From contig OZ010786.1 in NCBI GenBank assembly GCA_963932465.1, positions 533,451,073 to 533,515,072 on the forward strand: DNA of 64,000 nt, given 5' to 3'. The position numbers and the translations under genes are program-made. This DNA comes from Maratus speciosus (Eukaryota; Arthropoda; Arachnida; Araneae; Salticidae). Under the pieces are notes generated by a model. It made no database searches. It had not been told where the DNA came from and was given only the letters and a program-made list of their open reading frames with translations. Below, one piece after another: positions 23,594-33,116 of this stretch; within the stretch, counting starts at the first letter, position 1, and every line of letters starts with the position of its first letter.

Positions 23594-23830
23594 TTAAACT
23601 GTGAGCTTGGATATCTATGCTTAAAATTGCTTAAAAGATGCTTAAGTTGTTTTTGTGGGATGAAGGACGTGTGAATGCCGAGTGGTTCCAAAAAATGCGA
23701 AATCTTCACTGAAATACCTTTGTAATACGGAATGCTTGCGATTTTATTAACTTTCATACGTTGGAAAGGTGGAGGAGTATCCATGCGTGACAAAGAAGTT
23801 CCATAAAAAATGCGAAATTTGTAAAAATTT
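23594..23830 (-). pseudogene. Penelope-like element: segment upstream of the GIY-YIG domain
   Basis: The minus strand reads KVNKIASIPYYKGISVKIS, then HFLEPLGIHTSFIPQKQL, then KHLLSNFKHRYPSSQF up to the TTAA. In Penelope-like elements an 'IPY..G.S.KI' block after the reverse transcriptase leads through a Lys-rich linker into the GIY-YIG domain. Here that block stops exactly at the TTAA that bounds the piggyBac-like insertion, and the GIY-YIG part begins at the other TTAA (21286) in the matching frame. The two pieces are therefore one gene split by an insertion. No reverse transcriptase catalytic motif is visible upstream; the palindrome at 23843 or a truncation removes it. Confidence 0.65.
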
Positions 23831-23842
23831 TCTTTACATGTA

Positions 23843-23998
23843 GTGTTAAAAATATCGTGAAAAATTACATCTGTTTCTAAAGGTTGTCTATTTTCTGACC
23901 AATGAGAACGCTCCATAGACGCCTATGGAGCGTTCTCATTGGTCAGAAAATAGATAACCTTTAAAAACAGAGGTAATTTTTCACGATATTTTTAACAG
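23843..23998. repeat. near-perfect palindrome, about 75-bp arms
   Basis: TGTTAAAAATATCGTGAAAA on the left pairs with TTTTCACGATATTTTTAACA on the right. The inner GACCAATGAGAACGCTCCAT and its partner ATGGAGCGTTCTCATTGGTC are exact. The loop is only about four bases (centre near 23921). Few mismatches are visible along the arms. It may be a small foldback MITE or a fork-stalling rearrangement. The target duplication is not clear. Confidence 0.9.
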
Positions 23999-23999
23999 T

Positions 24000-25669
24000 G
24001 TGGTTATCCATTATGATGAAACATTTATCGTGCAATTTATGTACCGTATAAATATGCTTCAATAAAATTAAAAGAAAAAACAAATTAAGAGTGCTGTAAA
24101 TATTTTATATAAAAGACGAAAATAATATTGTTTTAGAATCTATCTCATTGTAATCTGAGAGTGTACTCTTAGACTGGACACAAGACGGCAGAATTTAGGT
24201 TCTGTCTTGTCTTTTAGATTTTCATAATTGATGTTTATGTATTTTTTTTGCACAGTATCTGAATATGACCTTCATATTTGACCATAACGTCAGGTATTTT
24301 CGCTAACCATAAATTTTAAAATTAAAAAGTAAGAAAAAAATAGCGAAAATCTGATACTATAAAATAGATTTGATGGCTGTGATTCTTGGCTTTTTAGATT
24401 CTTTTTTATTTTGCAGCGCTGAATCCGAAAAATACATTAATTTTTTTTTTTCATTACGTCAGGATTTTTCGCAAATCACATTTTTTGAATTTTTTTTTTT
24501 AAAGTCAAAATATTGAGAAACCTTGATATTATAAAATATATGTATTTTTTTTTTCATAACCATTTATTCCTGTTTTGGCTTCTACAATGTATTTTTACTG
24601 CTAAAGATGTAAAATATTTTGTATTTTAAAATCCTTATAACTTTATTCCATGTATGAAAGTTTCTTTGAACTACTAATGCTCTGTCTCGTACTTTTCCCT
24701 TTATATTCTCTACGGGTTTCATCTCAATGTCTTCATTTATTTTGAAGGCTTCTAAGGCTGGGAATTTGTTGCAGATGTAATTAAAGCATTTGCCTTTTTT
24801 GGTAACACTTTTAACAATTGCTTTGACAAATTTTTGCTATTTTTTAACTTTTTAACTTTCATATTTACGATTTACGAAAAATCCCGTTGTGTTGGTTAAA
24901 AATTAAGTTCATTTTCGGATACAGCGCTAAAATACATAAAAACAATTATCAAAAGTTAAAAAACCCATCCACCGCACCGTAGTAGTGTAATTTAATCAAG
25001 GGTTATATAAATTAAATCAACAGGTGTACGTTACAGTGATGTTTAGGCAAAAAAAAAAAAATCCATTTGCATAATTTAACAATTCTTTAACTAAGAAATT
25101 TAACCATAAAGATTTTTCTTGATTTATTATGCCATAATTTTCGTTGCCTCTATTTGTCATCAAAAGTATAGTTTCATAAAATATAGATTGTTTACCTTAA
25201 TCAGTTCATGCAACAGGCGACTGAATACAGATATATATATCTTCTTTCTTTGGCTTAGCTGCATATTGAGCCTCCTCGAATATATAACATCGTGCAAAGC
25301 GTGTTTCTGGTAAATTGTTTTGGGAGTTTTAAGAAACACATATGCACATATTTAACTTAATACATTTACTTCCGTTAATTGAATTAAATTTAACTGGCTT
25401 TTTCACATTTAAACCTTTATCGTAATAAATACAAGTAAACTAATACAATGAAGGTACAAATCTTTATGCACACAGGTCTTTTTGCCGGATATTTCTTTTG
25501 TATGCGCCTATAAGTCCCATGAAACTTTTCACCATCTCATCATAAATAAATCCTTCTAAAAAAATTAACAAATCAGTATACTACCGATCTGAATAATTTT
25601 AACGGCACCCGATGTATAATATGAGTAGAAAGAAGAAGAAACATACAGATAAGTCGTTACATTCTAGCG
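24000..25669. other. AT-rich noncoding stretch
   Basis: No gene recognised. Two diverged direct copies of an ACGTCAGG(T)ATTTTTCGC-type segment lie near 24285 and 24455. A short hairpin around CAAGACGGCAGAA / TTCTGTCTTG is at about 24180-24215. Confidence 0.45.
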
Positions 25670-25850
25670 TGATTTACAGCCCTGTCAATCGGTAGAGCGC
25701 TTTTCTCGTATTCGTAAGTACCCAGGTTCAATTCCGGCAGGTGTGATGAAGATAAGAAAATTATTTACATATAATGTCATCCATATCTTTCATGTTGTGT
25801 GTCGTGTGCGTGATTAATAAATGTTATGTGTAAATCCCTATAATCATTTT
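25670..25850 (+). repeat. tRNA-derived SINE
   Basis: A box-A-like TGTCAATCGGTAGAGCGC (25683 onward) is followed about 40 bases later by a perfect box B, GGTTCAATTCC (25725-25735), then CGGCAGG. This is the RNA polymerase III promoter of a tRNA gene or tRNA-derived SINE. The anticodon arm does not form a proper 5-bp stem and 7-base loop, and the acceptor ends pair only over about five bases. A SINE or tRNA pseudogene is more likely than a working tRNA. A tail of GTGTGTCGTGTGCGTG and ATTAATAAATG extends to about 25850. Confidence 0.65.
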
Positions 25851-28012
25851 TTTCTGATTTTTAAAATATATTCTGCGTATTTATTTCTAAAATAATTAAT
25901 TATTTTTTTTTTTATATAGCATCGGATAATCGTAACATTGAATGTTTTTTTAAGCACATTAATTGACATTGGAGTCTCCAAAATTTATCTGATATTACTT
26001 CCTAGAATTTGAAAAATAAAATTATTTGCAGTATCACATAATGAAATCCACATGTCATCTGATTTATTTTAAGACTATTTGCCGAATTATTTCGAAAATT
26101 CTAATTTAACAATACTTTTGTGTATCCACCAATTAACAAATTTTAAGTAACAGTCTAAAAAATATTAATGTAATAATTCTTTAAAACATTTTGTGACATA
26201 ATACTATAAATATCAGTATATTTGTCAACATTTACTATGAACATGATTTTCACATTCATTTCATAAATTTAAAAAATAAACTTTTAATACATTATAAAAT
26301 TTATTAAACTTATTTTTCAAGAAAATAATTGCATAAAATGTTTTTCTTTCAAAAGCAATTTATTATTTAAATGTTTCAAGAATAAAATTATTCTATTTTT
26401 CTAAATCTTAAGTATGCTTAATAATAAAATTTTATACCAATTAATTAATATATTTTGAAGCTATGTTAAGCTTTTTAATAGAAAAAATTCATTCCACTCT
26501 GAACTGAATTTTGAAAAAAAAAAAAATATTATCTATCATTAAAATTAATTATTCAGACATATTAAATCGCAAAATAATAATTAAATGTTTTAATGTTTTT
26601 TTATATAAATATATATATATATAAACATTTCAAAATGTGATTAATGTATTATTTAAATTTCGATAATGAACGAATAGAAAATAGAAGAAGAAATGATGTT
26701 AATTTTATTATTTAGATTCCGCTATTTTTTTTTTCAAAGTAGTTGGAAAATTAATCAGTAACAAAGTAAAACCATACTAAAATATATGCGAGAAGTGATA
26801 ACCTGTTTATTTGTAAAAGAAACAATAGTTAATTTATTAAGAAATCACATTTGACCTAGATGGATGTAATTTAACTTTACCGGTTTTAAGACGAAATCCC
26901 TATTTTTATACCTGTCTTTTTGCGAATTTGCGCTTTTTCAAAATGTTCGCTAATAAAAAGTACTGTATTCCAATTTTCAAACCAAATTTTAGAGAAAACC
27001 ACAAAATTGTGTACGAGAGTGCACAATGTGACCTAATTTTAATGAGTGGGACGCCAATTTTTTCTCATCTATGCCTGAAGGTCTAAAGTTTTCTGCTCTG
27101 CAGAAAATATACTTCACATCTAAACCGCTTACTTCAACCACTGGGCACAATGATACAATTTTATACAATTAACGCGATTAATGAATTTGGGAATTTCAGA
27201 TTTTTCTCCAATTTTTGAAGTTCATCCTAATATCTATATGAATATAACATACTAAATTTATAAAAACAATACTCTGGTGCCCATTAAAATTAGACTAACA
27301 TATAAACACCTTTTCAAATATTTTCTCCATTTATCTGTTATTTATTTTTTTAAAAATAATAATACATTTTTATATAACACAAATTAATAAAAATGCTTTC
27401 GCAGTTAAGAGATAAAATATTATTTCATTTTAATTCTCTATCAAACATTAATTCGTGTCTTATAAAGAATATTTTTAAAATGTGATGTGATTTTTAAAAT
27501 GTTTAATTCGGATACACAAACACAAGACAATGTAAATGAAAGATAAGATTACAAAGCCATACTTATATAGACTGATAAAACCTTTTTAATCAACCGCAAA
27601 TACATAATGCAAATGAGAATTTTATGATCATCTCAGTAAATGCATTTACTTGTTAAAATTATTTTTAATACTTTCCGGATATACAATATACTATTTGAAA
27701 CATTTAAGCATTTTTCTGGCAGATAAAATAAACTGGGATATCATGTTAAAACGGATATCAGTTAATGAAGCATTTGAGAAAGATAAGAAAATGATTAAAT
27801 TTGAAAATTTCTATCATTTGGTTTTGCTGTCTTTCGCTATCTCTTTTTGTAGTGTATTTGTTTAAATTGATTGTGTCATTTCGAGCAATAAATGTAAAGG
27901 AAATTTAGAATTAATGCTTTTCCTTAATAAACCAGGATTTCGGCTTTTATTAATTTAAAAATATTGGATTTTTAATAATGATAATATATGTCTAGTGTTT
28001 TAAAAAGAAACA
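25851..28012. other. AT-rich noncoding stretch
   Basis: No gene recognised. The part at about 27440-27710 (CAAACATTAATT..., GCAAATGAGAATTTTA, TAAATGCATTTAC..TGTTAAA) is a diverged relative of the duplicated repeat at 43.6-44.8 kb and of 46.4-46.6 kb, so it is an old dispersed repeat. Confidence 0.45.
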
Positions 28013-28085
28013 TACATGGTATGTTCTCAAAGTTTTAAGACTGGTCTGATAATACAAAATTTATTAAACATTTTTGTACAGCGAA

Positions 28086-28475
28086 CTAAAATTCTTTGAA
28101 ATATGACCCTTGGACATCAACACACCGCTGCCAGCGTTTTATTGATTGTTCATAGGCTCTCTGAAAGCATTTGCGCGCAAGGCTGTTAAGGGACCTCGTC
28201 GAAGCTACCTGGATCGCTGGAATCGAGTAGAATAGCTTCCCTTTCAGGTCTTTCTTGATCCGGGGGAACAAAACAAAGTCACTGGGAGCAGGTCATTGCT
28301 GTAGGGGGTTTACGGGAGTATTGCCACATTAAACTTAGCCAAAACTTCGGCGGCAGAAAGCGACGTGTGAGAGGGAGCTTTGTCGTAGTGAACAATCCAA
28401 TCGTCTCTGATGTCTCGTCGGACGCGCCGGGTAAGGTCGGTTTTGCGCTAGAGTGCTCCACCATTTCAAGGATCG
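28086..28475 (-). pseudogene. mariner transposase, C-terminal half (left arm plus centre)
   Basis: Reading the minus strand from about 28470: a WIVHYDKAPSHTS block carries the second catalytic Asp (consensus HHDNAPCH). It is followed by AEVLAKFNVAILP and, in a shifted frame, APSDFVLFPRIKKDLKG with the third catalytic Asp (consensus SP.DFFLFP). The C-terminal FQRAYEQSIKRWQRCV block and GSYFKEF end the gene at a stop near 28086. At least one frameshift and one stop break it. The family is mariner (DD34D). The N-terminal DNA-binding region and first Asp are absent, so it cannot be active. Confidence 0.85.
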
Positions 28476-28480
28476 AGCCC

Positions 28481-28695
28481 CCTACAGCCCGACCTCGCTC
28501 CCAGCGACTTTTTTTGTTCCCCCGGATCAAGTAAGACCTGAAAGGGAAACGATTCGACACGATTCCAGCGATCTAGGCAGCTTCGACGACGTTCATAACA
28601 GCCTTGCGCGCGAAGGCTTCCAGGAAGCCTATGAACCATGGAAATAACACTGGCAGCGATGTGTTGGTGCCCAAGGGTCATATTTTGAAGAATTT
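28481..28695 (+). pseudogene. mariner transposase, C-terminal end (right arm)
   Basis: The plus strand repeats the same region as the left arm: an APSDF block with the third catalytic Asp near 28495, a frameshift in the T run, PPDQVRPERE, HNSLAREGFQEAYEPWK, a stop, then HWQRCVGAQGSYFEEF. Divergence from the left arm at many positions shows the inversion is not recent, or that the two halves came from different mariner copies. It is not functional. Confidence 0.8.
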
Positions 28696-28769
28696 CAACT
28701 CCCTATACAAAAATGTTTCATAAATTTTGTATTCTCAGACCATTCTTGAAACTTTGTGAACATACCATG

Positions 28770-28935
28770 TATATTATTGTTTATATTAATAAACGTTATC
28801 CTGCTAAAATACATAATACAATAACTTTAACTATATATATGTATATATATATTTAATAACACTGGTTGGCGAAAACATAACAAAATAACACTGCCTGTGA
28901 AAGAATTATTGCAAATATGTAGATGTGGCATTCTT
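28770..28935. other. spacer between two foldback elements
   Basis: AT-rich, with a short ATATATATGTATATATATAT tract near 28835. Nothing else. Confidence 0.5.
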
Positions 28936-28937
28936 AA

Positions 28938-29435
28938 ATATAAATATGGCCTCCAAAAATTTCCGACCGCTGCCATCGAAATTCTCAAGGCCAGAGGACA
29001 GGAGGGTTACGTCATCACTACTCGACCGACTTCTCATAAGTATTGGAATTCACAGTGAAAAATTTCGAATAGCACTTTTCTTGTGGAATATCTATCACCT
29101 AATAAAACAATAATAACTATTTAAACTTACTGGGGAGAATTTGGAATTCTCCATTAAATAATTAGCCAAATGGGCCCAACACCATGGCTTTCCGCGCCTG
29201 CCTGAATTTTTATTTAAGGATTCCGAATTCTCGCCAGTAAGTTTTAATAGTTATAAGTTTTTTTTTTTATCACATGACAGATATTCCACAAATAAAACAA
29301 AACAGAATTGCTCTTCAAATTTTTCCGGTGCGAGTTCCAACACTAGTGAGAAGTCGGTCAATTAGTGATGATGTTATACTTATATCCTCTTGCTTAGAGT
29401 ACTTCGATGACAGCGTTCCAACATGTTCCATTTGT
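28938..29435. mobile_element. about 500-bp foldback element with long arms
   Basis: The left arm, about 28938-29150, and right arm, about 29219-29435, are inverted and diverged. Pairing blocks include GTCATCACTA / TAGTGATGATG, CGACCGACTTCTCA / TGAGAAGTCGGTCAAT, GTGGAATATCTATCAC / TGACAGATATTCCAC and AACTTACTGGGGAGAATT / GAATTCTCGCCAGTAAGTT. The centre, about 29151-29218, is unpaired (GGGCCCAACACCATGGC). Both arms happen to be open and translate to a similar short peptide containing TSSL(L/I)DRLL; I regard this as incidental. Confidence 0.7.
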
Positions 29436-29439
29436 CCAA

Positions 29440-30470
29440 GAAACAATTTTCTAATAAAAACAAATACTAAAATATTTCTATAGGAGTTTAGACGTCTTGA
29501 TAAAAATAAAAACATGAAAAAAGTATTTTAATGTCTTTCATAATAAAGCAATAAAATATGTCATGTTTATATTTGCCTTGAGCTCCTGTTGGCATTTACC
29601 TCTCGTTCGTGTAAAACAGAATACACTAAGATATTTAAATTATTTTGTCGCTGTATCTTTTACTAATGTTTAGCAACATTTACTAAAATGTAATTTACAT
29701 ATTAATACACACATATTGTTGTTTACGAATTTTCCATTAATGTTTTAGTAAGACATTTAGTCAGACATTATTAGTAAGTTATTTTTTAAAAAAAGCTACA
29801 CTAACTAAAAATTAGTACGTGATACAGTAATTTCATGGTCATATTTTGATTCAGTGAGTTTAATCTATAAGGATAAACCATTATTTCTAGAGCGAATTTT
29901 TTGGTGCTGCGATATTAAAGAAATATGGAATAAGTCATTTAACATAAGAACGTCCGTTGGTCACCAATCCTATTTTAGCGTTATCTCTGTAGCACAGTTT
30001 TTCACCTATATTCTTCAAATTTACTGATTTTCATCATTTTATGTAGGAAACTAACTGTCGAAATTTTTATTGTGTGATTCTATTTTTTTTATGTTATAGC
30101 TAAATTCACCTAGAACGTCCTCTGGTTTTATTTTGACACCAAGAAGAATAATAACAAAAATAGCTTACTATTATCTTTTTTTTCTTTTTTTTTTCGTTCA
30201 TGTGACCTTGATTTCATTCTCTTTCAGTTACGGAATGTCTATTATAGTTTACACCTTTAATAAAGGGAGGAAATGGTTTATTCCATTTCAGACGACTAAA
30301 TGCCTCCAGTTACTTTCTTTATCTTTATTACAATATTTGATTTGAAAGCATTTGAAAGAATCTTATTCCTGAGAGAGATTTTGTAATTTCAGAAATTAAT
30401 TTTTTCGGAATTATGCACCGCAAAAAAGAACTCATTCCCTAAGAAATTGGAAATCTATTGAGACAATTAT
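29440..30470. other. AT-rich noncoding stretch
   Basis: No gene recognised. The last few hundred bases may be the decayed 5' part of the piggyBac transposase that follows, but no motif can be read. Confidence 0.45.
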
Positions 30471-30477
30471 TCTAAAA

Positions 30478-31380
30478 TGAATCGAATGTTTGTGACCTTT
30501 CGGACTTATAACTTAGTACTTAATGGCTCATTACCTCATTTGGGGGAAAATGAATCTCGACCAGATGGTAAACGATACGGAATTCGTAGTTCTTAAACTA
30601 ATGGAACCAAATACAAATATGGGTCATAATGTAGCAGATGATGTTTTTGTTTTTTCACTTCACTGGAACTAGCAAAACATCTGATAAAATGTAAAACAAG
30701 TGTGGAAGAAACTGTAGTGGTACAACAAAACAAGTGTGGTAGACTGTGAATCGAGCTCGAAGAGAAATTCTGGATCGTCCGAAAAATAAACAAGATAGTG
30801 TTTGTACCACGAACATATAAAAACACGAAACTAACGGTATCATACTTACTATAGATAAACGAAAAAAAAAAAAAATAAAGAAAATGATTTTACAGAGCAC
30901 ACTTCATTCAAACGTTACAGCTGCAAGTAATGAAAAGAAAACACCAGAAACTGTAACACTCTACAATAAAAGCAAATATGGTGCGGACATTTTACATGAC
31001 ATGGCTGAAAAATATTCTGTCAAAGCGGCATCAAGGAGATGGCCTGTAGATACATTTTACAACATTGTAGACATTGCAGTTATAAATGCTTGGCTTATTT
31101 AAAAATTTATGTCGGGTTGTCAAAGCATTAAATTTCAAGGAAAAATTATACTGAATAATTCGCAAGTAAATTGCGTTCAAATTGTGTAAAGGATAAAAAT
31201 TTTGCCGGTAATCATAATTATATAAAAGTATTAAACAAAACCATTTCTCTTAAACTTAGAAAATGTAAAATTAAAATGCGTGAAGATAACACCACAAACA
31301 AAATATTCTTTTCGTGCATGGAGATAGCATGTTTAAAATGTACCAAAATAGTAGCATATTACTGGAAAATTTGTAAATAA
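30478..31380 (+). pseudogene. piggyBac-family transposase, C-terminal half
   Basis: Plus-strand pieces in shifting frames run in family order: NLVLNGSLPHLGENESRPDG; then EFVVLKLMEPNTNMGHNV with an Asp pair where piggyBac has its second catalytic Asp (consensus 'VTxDNFFTS'); then FTSLELAKHLIKCKTS. After a broken stretch come EKKTPETVTLYNKSKYGADI, containing the third catalytic Asp position of 'NK.K.GVD..D', and SRRWPVDTFYNIVDIAVIN. The end, from about 31250 to the stop at 31378, is a Cys-rich tail (KLRKCKIKMREDNTTN, then CMEIACLKC). At least three frameshifts and internal stops show decay. No TTAA-bounded inverted ends could be assigned. It differs clearly from the 21.8-kb remnant. Confidence 0.85.
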
Positions 31381-32900
31381 GGGATATATCTGATATAAAA
31401 TATTTTACATAATGTTAACTTATGCTTAAATATTATAATGTGAAGAAAATTACAGATTTATTTCTCTTTTTTTAAATATTTTTGTGTCCTTTTCTATAAG
31501 TGTGAAATTTAATATCATTTAATGTATTTTTCTATAAAATAAATCACTGATCTTTTGTGAATATTTACCATTATATTCACAGTTAAAGTATAATGATCCT
31601 ATGCAGTGTTAAAATAGAATTTGTAGCATCCATTTTGCATAACTTAATTAGTGGAGTCGAATTAACATCAGCGGCTGTTTTAGGATCTCGAAAATGTCGG
31701 ACGTTCTAGTGTTAAAGCTGATCAGACGTATTGAAAACTTTATCCTTTATAGGAACATGGCTTAGATGTGAAATGAATGGGGTGTGAAAACGTGACTGAA
31801 ATGGACTGTGATTATTTCAATCCACAATGATCATGATATAATGCAAGTATCTCCAACATCGCTACGCTCCATTTTGTTAGGCAATACATATTATAAAACA
31901 ATCAAAGCAACTTCAAATTGCATACATGAACAGACGATTGGCTCCAAAACATAATATGGCGAATTAAACAATTGAGTAGAGGTCATCTGATTTCATGGTG
32001 GAAAGATTTATAGTGATAATGTTTGTAATGTGAAACATTTTTGCTTTGGAAAATACGATATCAGCTCACATTTTTGTTCATAGTTTCAAAAACAATAAAG
32101 ATATTTTAATGAAAGTTACACACATTTTGTGAAATTAGAAGAAATCACAAATTATACGTTGAAATGACCATCATCCACATTAAAACAACACAGATCTAGA
32201 AACTTCCAAACTCAGAAGTCAGATGAAAGTGTATGAGACGACATTAACAAGTAACAAAGTATAGTTACATTCATGAATATATCTTTATTTAATGACATTT
32301 TTAAATTTAAGTTATTATGATAAAATTTTTGCTGCAAAATAACTTTATTATTTATACAGTTATGTAAGAAAATATACGTTCATCATGATTTAATAAATTT
32401 TCAGAAATAATGCTTTATAATACTGACTAGATCACCTGTACCATCAAAAAATGCGTAGATTTTGAACAAAAAAATGAGATTGTAATTCCTTTTACTATGT
32501 GTGACATTATATTGAAGTCACGTCAAAAGGCTTTTATATTGTTTCTAAAACAAAAACATGTTTCCAATGATTTAAAAGATTATTTTGTACTAAATAGCCG
32601 TCTGAAATGTTATATTATTAATAATTTTTATAATATTCTGTAGGAATTTTATAAAATTGTTCAGAAAATAATAGTTCATTTAAAACCAATATGCATAAAG
32701 TGACAATCCATAAATGCAACAATGTTTTTGTATCTGAATTGTGAATTCAAGAATCGGAGATAAATGGTATAAAAAAAAAAAAAAAAACATGAATTTCTGG
32801 AATGAAACGTAAAGTATTTAACTGCATTTAAAACAGTCTTTTTAAAGAACTGTTAATTGCAATGCACACATTTTCTTATAAAGCATCCCCATAACATCAT
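31381..32900. other. AT-rich noncoding stretch
   Basis: No gene recognised. Holds a 17-base A run near 32771-32788. Confidence 0.45.
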
Positions 32901-33025
32901 TAACTTTAGTGACTAATCCCTGTCCCCGATGGCAGGAAAGCAACTAGCAGTGCCACCTCCAAGTACGATGTGTCACGTCACGTAACGACCATTGTCCAAA
33001 GATCCAACACCTCGCTGGCTCTCTC

Positions 33026-33116
33026 TATAAAGTTGCAACCAGCTCCTGCGTTGTTGTTTTGAAAACCGGATACTTGGAGAGCTGAAACCTAAAGCGTGTC
33101 AGAATCAACTACACAG
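33026..33116 (+). promoter_or_regulatory. candidate RNA polymerase II promoter and 5' noncoding exon
   Basis: A TATAAAG box at 33026-33032 lies in a GC-richer block (about 32920-33120) that contrasts with the surrounding AT-rich DNA. About 30 bases downstream would put a start near 33056. From there an uninterrupted leader runs to ACACAG|GTAAAT, a good splice-donor match with GT at 33117. There is no ATG with a usable frame in the leader, so it would be a noncoding first exon. This is a pattern call only; the downstream exon is not identified. Confidence 0.3.

Larger units (their letters stand above)
28015..28769. mobile_element. tail-to-tail mariner foldback element
   Basis: Both ends read inward as CATGGTATGTTC and are bounded by TA (28013-28014 and 28770-28771). 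The arms 28015-28308 and 28478-28769 are inverted copies of each other, diverged but collinear. Each arm is the 3' half of a mariner: end repeat, then the C-terminal transposase coding region read inward. The 169-bp centre belongs to the minus-strand copy only. Both ends are thus 3' ends of the parent mariner, and the 5' half is missing. Confidence 0.8.

Noticed and set aside
23831..23916. Upstream extension (MERSHWSENRQPLETD) of the minus-strand Penelope frame
   Set aside because: This portion is translated from one arm of the palindrome and does not resemble Penelope proteins; only the part below about 23760 does.
25679..25745. Functional tRNA gene
   Set aside because: Box B is perfect, but the anticodon and acceptor stems do not pair properly; a SINE is the simpler reading.
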